Shown piece after piece: positions 1 through 12,519 of a stretch of DNA of 64,000 nucleotides. The DNA comes from Oscheius onirici (taxonomy: Eukaryota > Nematoda > Chromadorea > Rhabditida > Rhabditidae), in NCBI GenBank assembly GCA_932521025.1, contig OW051472.1:9362001-9426000 (forward strand). The letters run 5' to 3'. Each line of letters begins with the position of its first letter. Position 1 is the first letter of the stretch. The position numbers and the translations under genes are program-made. The notes under the pieces were generated by a model that had not been told where the DNA came from, made no database searches, and worked only from the letters and a program-made list of their open reading frames with translations.

Positions 1-3000
1 ACAATCCAATGTGTGAAAGTGAAGTGAAAAACGAGCTCAAAATCTATCAGTGTATAAAATTTACATTTCCAGGGCTCACAATGAACCGCGTCTGTCAAGA
101 AGGAGCATATGAACAAATCGACGTCAGACCAGAAGGTATGACCACAACGTTTCAGACAGGGACTTGTTCAGTTACAAAACATCGAAAATCTCTGAGTTTT
201 GGAAACGGTGAAGATCATAAAAAAACAAAGACTTCGAATGAAAAAAAAGAAGAAAAGAGACTTGAAAGTAAGGTCTTCTCCTTCCCTAATGGATGCTGCC
301 TTTTGAGCCATCGGAAGTTCCATTGCCGGGTGACGGCACACGGGGGTCCCCCTGTCACGTCGCCGAACTCATTATACACTCGCCGGTTGGATTTATTGGA
401 ATCTACTAGGGGCAATTTAAGGTGACAAGGCTACTGAGGAAGACGCGAGTTCAAACCCAGAACTCAATTGTGACGTGAAGGAAATCAGAGAGGGAAAGGG
501 AGCCCAAAATTGAGAAGGAGACTGGAGGAAGAGAGAGGGAGAGAGAACAGTAGCGAGACAGGACAAACAGGGATTAGGTTACGGGAACTGGACAGGTGGA
601 AAAAAGTTGAGATTACACGGCTCCTCACACTTGGCCAAGAGGAGTAAATAGTGGAACAGAAACTGATTGATTGGCTGGTGATCATGAGGCTGGATCTTTA
701 ATTTTTATGTTCAGAGATGTGATTCGGAAGTGCGTGATGAACCAATCAGAAGGACACGATTCATAGCAATTTGAGTTAACTGTTCTATGGTTTGAACATC
801 AGAGAGTCACCGCTCCTGAGTCGGGACAGACAGACGCTCTTCCTACTAGTAACTAAATGATCTTCGTCTTTTAAATCCGAAATCGTGCTCGTCAAGAGCG
901 GAATTTCCCCTCTATCCCCTGCAGAACTTGCACAGGATTCCCAAGAAACAAAAAAAACCTATTCGGAACACATCCTGATTGATGTTCCACACACCCTTGG
1001 CGTCCTGTTGACAGATTGCAGCTGTTACTACACGTTTCTATGGCTCAATTAATTCTCTGGGATTCTGGTAACATTTAGATTGGTTAGGCTTGAATGGTCA
1101 GGCTATTGTTTCGAGCAAATCAGACAGGAAAAAAGTGGAAAGCTTTTAGTCTGGACTAAAAAGGACAGGAGATCTAAAAATGAGCGAGAGGTGTAAATTG
1201 CTGGGAAGGCTATCAGTTCATCTTCTCGAACAAGTCGATACAAATCATTCTAACGAGCTCGGCTCGTCTTGTTAAAAAAAGTTTGGATTGTTGTGGTGGT
1301 GAGTCTAGCTGTCTCTTGTGATATTTTTCTTCTATGAAAATGTGTCAAAAATTTAAAGTTATCATTAATGCCAGCAATTAAAAATAAGTTCTTCTAATAT
1401 AAACTGGCAGAGACAGAAACTTAGAATGACATATTTTTTCAGCCTACAAAGTGAAAAAAGTGGCAGTATTTCGAGAGTTATTAAAGTGAAAATAAAAACT
1501 AAGCACAAGGATTTTGTAATTCCGAACCAGTTTTTTTTGCTTGATAACGTTGCCTGAAAAAGAATGGCAAGAATATATTTTGAGAAAATGTTGTCCATTT
1601 CGCTACTCGCGATTTAAATAGCCTAAGCACTATGCAAAAAAAACTGTAAAATAGCAAAAAGTTCTGCAAAAAAAAGAGATCTCAAAATAAGCGGAAGCAA
1701 TTGACTCAACGGTGGTGGCATCTGTCAGCAGAGAGACGCGTGTCCCTCCCGCTCTCTCTCTCTCTCTCTTACTATTGGTAAGCACATCTGCTTGAAAGCT
1801 TACGATAAAGTAAACGATAGGGGAGGAAGAGAGATTACGCTTCCGCCCAGAGCTGAGACTGCTGATGGCCGATAAATCAAATCGGCGCATCGGTCGTTTT
1901 TGAGGGGTCCCCCCAAAGCCTGATGAGTTACAGCCGCGGGAGACTTGATTGGCCGAAAGGCGAGACTGAAATGGACATGGCCAGAGGCTCATTATGACAC
2001 CCTGCCAGTCAGCCAAGAAGCCTCATCTTTTTCTCGTTTTAAAGTGCCTTTTTAGGAGACTAAATATGGGTCTCGGTGCGTAAAGAGAGTCATTTCTTGG
2101 CGGGGGAAAAATGACTGCTTAACACTAAAAATGTCACTGTGAGAGGAATTTTTAGCCGTGACAGTAGCCTAACAAAATAATGGTCTACAGTTCAGATAGT
2201 TTATGAAGGTTGTTAAAAAAATTAGTCTGTACCAGTGGAAAATCCAAAGAGTCACATTGCAAAACACCTGGCACTTTGATCACTGAAACAAGAAATCAAC
2301 TTTTCACCTGTTATTCGAATCGTAAAACATTCTGACTTTTTCTATTCAATCGGTCAGAAGACCAAACACTACAAATATAAAAACTAGGAATGGGAACCTC
2401 TTCTCTCTCAAATGAAGATCCACAAGACGAGAAATGATTGACGCGCTTAAAAGTACATAAAAGATAACTGGACGGAAAGAGAAGCAGAGATAGCTGTAAA
2501 CCGCAAAATGAGCCGCGAGACGAGTCAATGTGATGGGTGAGTGGTTCCTGACAGGGTGGGGAGTTTCGAATGATCAGGGTTCTACTATCTGTCTCTTGGT
2601 CCCTTTATTACGAACACTGAATCGTGCTTTTCAAAAATTGCATATCGAGTTGACGAAAGACGACAAGTTCCAGTGACGACAAGTCCCATAAGGGACTAAC
2701 TGATTAGTACCGATATTTTTGGACAGCGTCAGCAGTGGAAAAAGTCTCTGATCTTTCGATTTCCTCAGAAAAAGTATCTTTTACAGAAGATCTATCGAGT
2801 AGGCTTGGGAAAATGAAGAAGAGATCATTAATCTACGAGAGCGGAAAGATCGCACCGGATGAATTATGCATAATGCATCAGGATTTCCCTTTTGCACCCT
2901 GGAAGATCACGGGAGGACTGCAAAGGCATGGGCTTGCTATATTTCTCAGACATTTTGAGATACGCAGCTTAGCAACTCTTTTGCAAGATTGAAGAAGCTT

Positions 3001-6000
3001 TGAAAGCTCTCATGTTGCGAAAAAAGTTGTTGATTTTCTTATAAAATTTTGTGTAGACAAGTTTAGACTGAACCCTCACAAAAAATTGGTTTTCCGAGAT
3101 AACAAAATGTCGAACGGGCAGTGACTCAGCCTAGTTTCCTGGTGTTATCCCGGTCTCGCGGCGAACTAAATTGATTACTGTCGAGCTCGTTTTTTTAAAC
3201 AAACCATATTAAAGTTTTTTGGTGTCTGTGATTCTGTTCGGGATCTCGAACAAGTCAAGAGAGGGTAATTTTTGTTAGGATCAGATGTTCAACTTAGAAT
3301 TTTTGACATGTTGGCAGACTGCCGTATGAAACAGGTTTTAAATTAGGAAAACAGTTAACAAAAATAGAAAAGTGACCAGGTGTGAAGTTATTCATATTAT
3401 AAACTACGGGAGACAGATGTTTGTGATAGGGACCACCGTTGGGCATTGAGACAGGTGTGTGAAACTGGTCACAAGTCCTAAGTACTACATTGCCTAGGCT
3501 ACCAGAAGAGAGAGAGGCTCATTCAAAAGGACGCTTGAATTGCCTCAAAGAGATATTCAAAATGAGACTATCACGAAGAGATTATCCGCCTCTGGAAAAT
3601 GGAACTGGCTGCCTTGGGAGCCTAATTATGGGCTTCTGAAGTGCACGACGGTCGTTGCGTGCCTTCCAGTACTTTTGTTTCTGAGGGAATAGTTTTTGGA
3701 ACTGAAAAAGAGGAAAAGGAGAAACAACAAGAGTGAGAGAGCTTGGATTACAATCAAACGGACATTGGGACATTTCTTTGACAACGCCGAGGAAGAGAAC
3801 GTGGGACTATGAGCACGTGGGTAAGATGGAGAAGGGAAAATAAGACGGAAAGATGAAAGGACGTACTTTCCGATAGGTTGACAAAAATAATACTTTTTTG
3901 GCAAACCGTCAAGGGTGACTGTTCTGTAAAAAAAATAAGTAGCTTGTTTAGAACATCGTGTCATTTCAATGGGCATAAACTTGTTGCTAGCACCTGTGAA
4001 AATATTCTGGTATTGTCCAAAATATAAGTTTTTGCTGTTATTTGTGATTCGCCCATTGAATCACAAAATTTAATATTTCTTCGCTAGAAAACTGCTTTAG
4101 CAATCAGGTACAGTCCAACCTCCTTTGCATGAAAATTTTTAACCAACGAAATTCATCGCTTTACTGACCAAGGAAGCCGGATTAGTTTTTTTTCTTGTAA
4201 ACAAAGATTAGTAAATTTTTGATTCATATATCTTCCTTTTTAAAAACAACTCACAGTGACTTGTAGAGGACCCTGGAGAGGAGCCACGAGGCCATGTTTC
4301 TTCTTCACCTATTTTTGTCTTCCTTCCTGAAACCGAACAATTCAAAGAACTTCCAAAAAATCAGAAAGCAGTTGGCTTCCTTGAAGACAATTGACCCGAC
4401 AAGGTGTCATTGAGGATTATGCAAATGAGGGGGGAATTATGAGCGGAAGTAATGAGCCGGCTGTTGGAGGAGGTAGAGGATGAAAAAAGTGTCTTGAGGA
4501 AATGAGAAAACGGTCATATTTTACAGGGGAAATAGTGTGAGGCAGGGTTCAAAAAGAGTACTTGAGAGTAGTAAGAGAGGCTTGAGTTTTTTCTGAGGGA
4601 GGTTTTTGATGAAATTTGGAGACTAGGGTAGTCTTTGAACCCGAGAAGATCCAGAAAGATAAATAATTTCAAAGTACTGTAGAGAGTGTGAGGAACGTAC
4701 CAGAGAGGTACTGTAATTTCTGGAACAGCTTCCAAACGACAAAAAAATAGGAGAATACAATAAAATAAAGAAGCTCTTTTTTATTCTGGAACAATGAATT
4801 TTGCAGATTACTATAGTCGTCTCCTAACTTGGAGTCAAGGTGCTCCGCAGACTCAAAGTTGTCCGTCACGGAGGGCCTTACCGCTAAGCCTCCGCTTAGA
4901 AAGAGCCGACTTCTACCACTTTTCGCTTGACGGATGCCGGATGATAAGCTTTGCGTTTTATAACTTCTAACTCCCTCAATAGTACAAAACTTTTTGTTCC
5001 GACCGCGTGATGAGACGCGGGCAAACACTTTTTCTGGAAGGGGAGGCTAAAAATGAAGTAATAATGTTCCGTTTACTCACCTCGAGGATGAACAAACGTA
5101 ATGTTGAGTGGCTATAATTAATCATCCCGCATTCTTGATGAGGAAGGGTTTGGAAAGAGTTAGTCACGCGTAGATTTGGTTTTTGGGGAAGATGAACTGA
5201 GTAGTTTCAAAAAGTTTTTTTTTTTTGCTGATGATGTCAGCAACATGTCAAGAGTTATCTCTAGACGAGGCTTGACAAATTTTATGGGGCCTTTTTTGTC
5301 AGGGTTCTACCAGGAATAACCCTTAACGGGGATTGACACGAGAAGTTACAAGAAGGATGCAGAAAACTGACAAAACAGTAAAAGAAAAAATACGAAGTTC
5401 ATTTCATTTTTCTAAAAAAGTTACAAGTTTTTAGAAGCCAAAGGGTTTGACCAAAATCGGTTGAACTTGAAAGTGAAAAAAAGTTATGATCTGTTACTCA
5501 TTTAATGCAGAAATAGCAGAGAACAAAAATGGAAACTTATCGCAAGAGGTTGGCGTCAAAAAGACAATAGTTGACGATTGTTGTTGAGCAGTGGAGCTGA
5601 ATCCACATACACACACACGAAAGAAAGGGCGGAAGAGAAAACGCTTTGGAAATTCAATTTTTTGGCCGGGAACAAAGGAACTAGCTATACATAAGTAGGG
5701 AATAGGGTCCTTAGTTGATTGAGAGTCGGTGTTCAGTGGAGCGGCCTGATTAGGCAACAACATTACACCCAATACACGCGCGGGTAAATGGCACCTGTAC
5801 TGGACACTGGCAGAAAAGAGACACTGCTGGTCGCGGGGGCAGTTACACTATCCTGTCTGTCAATTTTGTTTGTGAGAAAAAAGAAAACCTGGTTTCAGTG
5901 GGATGGAACAGCTGACCGCAATACAAATTCTGTGTATTGTGAACTGTAAAATTGTAGTCGATTCCCAGGCCATGGGGCGAATTTCTACAAGATTCAAAAA

Positions 6001-6771
6001 CAGTTAAAATATAAATGAATGTCCAACTGAAATTTTTGTTTAACCATGGAATACTCTCATTTCTCTATATTGGCGTGTAATCTGGGTTTATCCGCGAGAC
6101 TCGATATTTTGGATTTACTCCGAGTTGGAAAATATGAATAGCAACTGAAACAGAACTTGGAAATCCGAAAAAGGACATGAAAAAAGTTCTCTACAACGAA
6201 AGTAGAAAGCCGGTATGTGTCTACTGTGAAGTGTCTCATTGTTTTGAGTAATCAACCCACAGACTGCCCGCTGTGATCCTCTTCAGCTGGTTGGCAGGAG
6301 GATGGGATTTGTTTACGGCTCTTGGCCAGACCGTCTGTCCCTACAAACATTAGTGAGGAAGGTGGGACAAGTGGACTCTAGAAAAAGGCTATATTCGGGG
6401 AGGAAGAGGAGCACGGCCGATCCCATAATACGTCTAACTCTAAACCTTTCGCTTGAAGAAAAACACATCTGCGTGCCAAAGAGCCTACTTCAGTATATGG
6501 CGAGGTCAGAAGAAGCGGAGGGACTGAAGTTGAGGAATCACCTAAACAATTTCCAGACGAACGCCCCGAAAGTTTCAAAAAACTACCCAAAAAAGCGTGT
6601 ATGAACAATCGACAATTATTAGGAAAAGTTCAATGAGCGACGACGGGGGTTACGGCGGGAGTCCACCAGATGAATGGGAGTCGTGAAATAGCCCCAAAGC
6701 AACTTTAAACGTCCTGTTTATTCTCGTCGTCTTTTGATGTCTTTATTTTGACCAGTAACATAGGTTTGTGA
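1..6771. other. Long stretch without a supportable gene
   Basis: About 6.8 kb in which no ORF has recognisable domains or a convincing exon chain. What can be seen: a possible small exon on the plus strand at about 81-135, with an acceptor ending TTTCCAG before it and a GTATGA donor after it, but no partner exon; a CT microsatellite near 1748-1770; a homopolymer-T run near 5213-5224; a CA run near 5607-5620; and a GC-richer patch at about 4840-5030. Related phrases containing CTCGAACAAGTC occur near 1226 and 3246, so a degraded repeat is possible. This may be intergenic sequence 3' of the minus-strand gene at 6772-9903, or long introns of a gene entering from the left. Confidence 0.5.
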
Positions 6772-9700
6772 TCACAAATCTTCATCCATGGACCTTCGCT
6801 GACTAGTAGACTGTTCTTGACCCTCTTCCCATGTCTAAAAAGCGAATGTAAATTGTGCATGAGAGAAAACTTACAGCTTCCCTAAATGGAATGTTTGTAC
6901 TGACTTGCTCTAGTCGAGCAATGAAAGTATCTGCACGATCCAACAGAGCAGCGAATCGGACCTGGAAGATATTGTTGAAAAATGATATCAATAGATTTTG
7001 ACAAATTGTGTACTTATTTTTACGCAAATTTGCGTACGAAAAATGCCATAGAAAATCGAACATTTTGAACTGCGTCCACGTACGCAATTTCTCGTCATTC
7101 AAAATACGCAAGGCAAAAATTTTGTGAAAATATACCTGATTTTCGTATTCCTTCTTCCAAACTGCTTGCCTTAGCTCCTGATCCGCTTGACTCTCTCCCT
7201 CAAAAAGATTCCTGTTTTCAGATTTCCGTCTCTTCGTCGGAACGGGTTCAGTCCTCTCAGGCCAGATTTCCTCTTCGGTATAATTTCCCTCAACTGCCAG
7301 TACCTCAACACTTTGAACTTAAATAGCACAAAACCGTTAAAACCTGATTTTGTTTACGTTGAGCCTGGAAAGGAACGGGGTCTCCTTTCCACGAGTAGGT
7401 AATCACTGAAAGAGTTATTTTGTGGGGCATTGTACTAGAAGATGCAGTTCTTCCAGAATAAATCTTCCGAACGAAACGACCGTCCACAGCTGGATGCTCG
7501 TATCTTTTGCAAAGAATCTGAACTGGAACTTAAAAGACAAGGATAAAAGCGAACTTGGATGTCGTGAGGCTGATCAGGTAGTCTGTTAGCAGTGTCTATC
7601 CTTATGGCATCCAATGTCTCTGGATCAATCACGTAATATCTTGAAGTCCCGGCCGGCTTTCCCCAGATCCCATTGTCGTCTCGGCGAAGCATAGCCTCGG
7701 CTGGGCAATGTTCCATGTCTATTACAAAAGTTCCCGGATCCCTATAGCCTTGTGGAACACTGGGGGCAATTCTGGAGGAAGTAGAAAAAAAATATTTCGG
7801 TTACTTACTTTCTCGGATCCACTGCCACTCCTCCCAGAATAATCGTCGCAGCGTGACTGAAATCCACAGGACAAACAGAGTAAATGGGGATATCACCAAA
7901 GTAGCCGGTCATGATCCCTGGGAGAGATCGGTTGGTCTAAAGAGTCTTTCTTAAATCTTTCGGCTCTATTCAAGATTAGCGGATTCCCAAAATCAAATTA
8001 GCGGTCCCGAATAAAAAATTGCGGTCCCAAAAAATAAATTGGCGGTCCTAAAAAATAGGTTCTCTGATCGTCTGAGTACAGAAATTAGCGGGTTTTTATA
8101 TTGCAGGAGGTTTTTTTTTTACCGTTTTTCGAATGCGAACATCAGACTCTTTTCCCACATGCTCTAAAATATCACCCTCTCCTATATATCAATTTGACTA
8201 GCGGTTCCACTTCATTCCGTCCCCAGTCTCAGAAGGCGATTTTGTCAGCTTCCCAAGTTTGCATTAAACTAGTTGTGAAAAATACAGGTTTTACTGGATA
8301 TTTTTTACGGATCGCTAATTTTATTTTGTGACCGCTATTTTTCGTGGGACCGCTAATCTGGAATAGAGCCAATCTTTCTGTTGAATACATACATAAGGGC
8401 TAGGCTCCCAGTTGTCTTCCACTGGACCTCTCGACTGCAATCGCTGTGGTAAGGGAAAGTCACAGGGCTGTTTCTGGGTCCATTCGTAAGTAATCACTAC
8501 CAGATCGGCTGTTTTGTTCAGTTCTGATGGATACATGGCACTGTACACTTTTTTGATAAAACGATTCCCGCCATTGTTCATTTCTACCGTGACTGGATGC
8601 TCATAGCGTCTCATCATACACTTGAAGACTTGACGGATTCCTCTGAGGATTTTGCCCTGAAATTTGTTTTGTTACTGTTACTGTCAAAGTAAACGAGCCT
8701 TGCCATCATCGATTCTCATAATTTTGTTAGGTTCTTCCTTCGTTTTCGTGTAGAACTGTGCTCTTCCCGTTGGTCGACTCCATATCCCTAATCCGTCCCC
8801 ATGCTGATCGTCTCCTCGATTCTTCATAGCCCTTGCGTCCACCAAAAACGTTCCTTCTCCCTTGTAGCATTGAGGAACAGTCCCGCAAATCAGTTTTCTG
8901 TCAATGTCAATAGTTCCGCAAAGAATCTCAGAAGCTTCCTAGATTATGCTAGTGAGAAAATTGATTAAAGTTTACCTGAAAATCAATGGGCTGGTCGCTA
9001 TAAAGAGGCCAGTCTTTATGGGTAAAAATCGTCTGCGCGTGGGAAGTTTCTGGCTGGATGTCTTCTTCGACGACGTCAGTATCATACTCTTCGACAACTT
9101 CTTCGACGTCGGATACTCGAATTCGCTCGGCCTGTATTTATCTTTATCTTGTTCTCGGAAACAATAATCCTGTCGAAAGAAAACTAAAGAATTCTCACAT
9201 TTCTCAAAGCCACGTCTGCGTACATTCTCAAGGCTCCTCGAATGGAGGGAACTTTTGAAGATCCAGCAATGCCAAGTGACTGATCATCTTCATACTCTCG
9301 TTCCAAAGGCAGTGGATTTCCTGGAAATATATTTCAATACCAACTTAAGTAAAACTCACGACTAAGAGGGTGTTTCGGATGCTTCGTCGAAGGTTTTCCA
9401 CTCTGCACATGAATTCTGGGTCTCATGCGGAGATCGTCAATCGTTTTGAGGACCTAAGATATGAATTGTTGACTGATTCAAAAAAAACTTACAACGCTTG
9501 GAGCTCCAAGACCCTTGGAAACATGATTCTCTGCCAAAGTTGGTCCTTCCATCGGCATACCCCATTCCTCGTGGCTTGCATCCACCTGAAGACCAGAATA
9601 TTTGACAGAAACAATTTAAGTCTTTTGACAAAGGCAAAAGATGAACAAAACTTAACAGCCGCTTATGGCAGAGAGTGCTAAACTAAATAAATAAATCCTG

Positions 9701-9903
9701 GAAAACCCACCTCAATTTCCCCTTCGACATCATTTATATCGATTTCTGCGTCTTCCTCCTCGTCATAAATGACCTCTTCGATATAATTTACACCAGAGTA
9801 CTCTGGAATTTTTTTAAATAGAATAGAAAAAAACTAATATTTTACCTGCATCATCTTCTTCCAGTCCGGATCCTCCATCCTGGACTAACGAGCTTCTAGA
9901 CAT
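6772..9903 (-). CDS. Acidic protein with an internally duplicated domain, function unknown
   Basis: I do not recognise this protein. A chain of about 13 exons can be followed from ATG at 9903 (begins MSRSSLVQDGGSGLEEDD) to TGA at 6772-6774, about 650-700 residues. The N-terminal third is very acidic. The middle holds two copies of one domain. Copy 1 (about 8940-8390) contains a CGTIDIDRKLICGTVPQ stretch, a GTFLVDARAM motif and RRYEHP...RFIKKVYS. Copy 2 (about 7920-7340) contains GTFVIDMEHC, then RYEHP...RFVRKIYSG. The tail has a basic PTKRRK patch that could be a nuclear signal, then a leucine-rich probably helical part (VRFAALLDRADTFIARL). Introns are 37-90 bp except the one between the two domain copies. 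One intron, after the codon for IDDGK near 8698, has no GT donor in phase and would have to begin GC. The gene is divergent from the receptor at 10253. Exon boundaries are my own reading. Confidence 0.7.
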
Positions 9904-10252
9904 GGTTCAAAAATAGAAAATAGATCCAGAGGGTTCTGTATAAAAAATGGAGAAAAGTGTAAAGTTGTGAGTTTGAATGAGGTGAAGGAAACGCGCCCCA
10001 ATTACAATTGAGAGTTTCAAATTAATCTTTTTAGATGGGCTCCGCTCAAATTACAGAAGGATAAATTTTAATAAATACAAATTTTAAGCTGCTATATTCA
10101 GTAAATACTGACAATAGAGGCGTATTTTTTAAAGAAACTTCTTGGCACTCGGGTGTTCTATTTAATCGTCACAATATTCTACCAATTATTTCGCTCCATC
10201 CGTCTACGGCTCAAGAGGAACTGCTCTTCGAAAACAAAAGACTTCAAGAACA
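9904..10252. other. Divergent intergenic region
   Basis: About 350 bp, AT-rich, between two divergently transcribed genes. It must carry both promoters or outrons. I see no recognisable motif. Confidence 0.35.
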
Positions 10253-12072
10253 ATGTCTAATTTCGATCGTTGTATCTTGGACAACGAAATTACCCCGCGG
10301 TCTAAGTAAATCGTTGACGCCTACTTCAAAGCCGATTTTTGACCAGTATTCAGAAGCTCGTACCACTTTCAGCTGTCACCATGATAGCCTTTACTGGTCT
10401 GACTTTTGCCTTGGCACTTCCATCCACACTGCTTACAGTTGCACTGATCTGGATAGTTTTAAAGAAAAGCCCAGTGTTAATGAGTAGCTACAAGTATGTT
10501 ATTATAGTAACCAGTGTAAGTCTCTTAGAAAGCAAAATATTATTGATACAGCTCTCTTTTTATCAATTCGACTTTGTCGATTGTCTTCTTCTCGGTCCAA
10601 CACTTATCGATAGAGCTGTAGCACTGGAGTTTCGTGGCATCTTGGGCGTTCTGCTGCCTGACGATGGAGATTATTTAGTTGTTTGTGGACATTCGTTTTA
10701 TTAGCCTTCTTCTATTTCAGTTTACCTACATCGCAACAATACTCCTTGCCGGTCTTTCGCTGGTCTTTAGCTTTGTTTGGCGAGAGTATGCTCTTTTAGG
10801 AGTATCCAGGACACGTGCTGGCAAAGTTCTAAACGTATTACATTTGGTAATATTAGCCAGCATCTGCGTTGGCATATTCCCCATGTTCGGTAGAGCGGCT
10901 ATGGACGTCTCGATATATCACAGAACACTTATATCAGCAAGGGAATATCCACTTTCTAATGAGAGTTTAAATTTTAGTGGAACATCACCTATGACCCAAA
11001 TCTCGCCATTTGGGTTGGAATCCGGGAAAACATGTCACAGTTCGGTGACTTTTGCATATATACCGGCCTACTGGTACTTGCCGGCATGTCAGTGGTTCTC
11101 AAAGCAATTTTTCGGGTATGTTTTGAAGTTTGAAAATGGCGGGATTCTGCAAGGTGCCTTGACATCAGGGTTGGGCACCTTGCAGAATCCCGCCATTTTG
11201 AATTTTTTGTTCGCCTGCGAACCGAACACGAACTTTTCGCTGGCCCAATATTCGTTCGCCAACGAACATGTTCGCGGTTCAAATCACGGTTTTTTGCAAG
11301 AATCAGTCGTTTGATGATTAACATCACGAAAAAGAAGATTGGTAAAAAACTAGAAATGAGTAGGGCTAAGAAAAATTTTGAGGCTTTAGACTCAGACAGT
11401 CTATGCCATTAGTACTGGATAAAATGTTCGTGTTCGTGACATTTTGAACTCTGTTCGAGCCCCGAACAGCGAACATTTCACTTTTTTGTTCGTCAAGCGA
11501 ACACGAACACGAACATTCGCCGGTTTCATCCCCTTGAACACGAATGTTTGCCCAACCCTGCTTGACATTAACCGGAAATATGAAAATAGCTTTGTACTTT
11601 CAATGTTCATTCAGATTCGCCGAGAAGTAAGAAAGCCGAGCCAGAACATGAGTGCAACAACTATTCGTCTCCACAAAATGCTTTTGAGATCGCTAATTTG
11701 TCAAGTTTTGGCGCCTGTTGCACTTTTTGTCATTCCTATGTTCATTCTTCTAGCGTTGGCGTTCAACGAAGGACTCAAACAGCTCTTCGGTGCGGAGCGA
11801 AGTTTTTTATTTCTCCTTCGTCTAATAATTTTTTAAGTTTAGTTGTACCCATATGTTCACAAATTGGCGCCGTTTTGATTACGCTACCTTCATTTTTCAC
11901 CGCTGTCCACATCTGCACAGTAATTTACTTTACGACCCCTTATAGAAACTATGTTCGACAGCTTTTTAGGAAGGACACAATCACGACACCGGTGGGTCTT
12001 TTACAGTCTGTTAATTTATAATGTTTTCAGACTGTGGTCTCCACTCATAATTTGGCGCGTCGAAGTCTTTGA
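10253..12072 (+). CDS. Serpentine (7TM) chemoreceptor, Srh/Str-like
   Basis: An intact nematode-type seven-TM receptor of about 350 residues. From ATG at 10253 (MSNFDRCILDNE) eight exons can be joined in frame to TGA at 12070-12072. TM1 follows as MIAFTGLTFALALPSTLLTV, then a WIVLKKSPVLM...YKYVII loop typical of the superfamily, and four further hydrophobic segments. Around 11612-11790 a basic loop with S.TTIRLHKMLLRSLICQVLAP resembles the TM5-TM6 linker of Srh receptors, and a TM7 ends in YFTTPYRNYVRQLF. One intron after codon TCA (about 10941-10981) begins GCAAGG and ends TTTTAG, a GC-AG intron; the paralogue at 12.5 kb has GT there. The following intron carries a hAT-like MITE. Expected in ciliated sensory neurons by analogy with the family. 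Confidence 0.85.
11132..11201. repeat. Near-perfect hairpin spanning the MITE left end
   Basis: AATGGCGGGATTCTGCAAGG at about 11134 is repeated inverted as CCTTGCAGAATCCCGCCATT at about 11179-11198, separated by a short loop containing the left target duplication and the MITE terminus. One arm is inside the MITE and one outside, which is unusual. It could be an older foldback into which the MITE inserted, or an end-copying event. Confidence 0.75.
11166..11560. mobile_element. hAT-like MITE inside a receptor intron
   Basis: A 395-bp element bounded by CAGGGTTGGGCA on the left and its inverted copy TGCCCAACCCTG on the right. It is flanked by a perfect 8-bp direct repeat CTTGACAT (11158-11165 and 11561-11568). 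CAGGG-type ends with 8-bp target duplications are the signature of hAT transposons. The interior is rich in GTTCG/CGAAC motifs and has no coding capacity, so it is non-autonomous. Confidence 0.85.
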
Positions 12073-12173
12073 CAAGGACCGATGTTTGACTGATTTTTTT
12101 TCACATTGTAATATGCTTTTCTAAGTTTCTGGTAGTCATTTTTCCTCCACAAGTTCGAGGGACAGAACAACCA

Positions 12174-12382
12174 TCTCGCCAAAATGACCTTCAAATTGTG
12201 GTTCCGCGCGCCAAAACTATTTTTCTCCTTTTTTTTCATTTTTTTTCTTCCATTGTCATACGGGTACAACCCTCGATACTGTAACAAAAAAAATGACAAA
12301 AATAACGACGAAACAAAATCAGAAAATAGTGAAAAATAGTTTTGGCACGCGGAACCAAAATTTGAAGGTCATTTTGGTGAGA
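12174..12382. repeat. Foldback element, about 50-bp arms
   Basis: Left arm 12174-12225 starts TCTCGCCAAAATGACCTTCA; right arm 12331-12382 is its inverted copy with a few mismatches, ending AAGGTCATTTTGGTGAGA. The centre is T-rich. It lies between the two receptor genes. No clear target duplication was seen. Confidence 0.75.
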
Positions 12383-12519
12383 CCTATAAAACCATTCGAA
12401 CATCTTTCCTTGTTTTTTATAGCTAATGTACTTTTCTCCCGATCGAACTAAATCTATGAGTATTACAAGCCATCTGTCTGATCCCTGTTCCGCCTTTCGC
12501 ACAACTTCAAGTTCCTGTT

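Noticed and set aside
9-425. 138-codon plus-strand ORF at the left end
   Set aside because: Low-complexity K-rich middle, no domain, and a likely acceptor and donor inside it; at most a small exon is real.
4669-5167. Overlapping minus-strand ORFs of 119 and 63 codons
   Set aside because: No conserved motif, biased composition and no splice partners; probably chance ORFs in a GC-richer patch.
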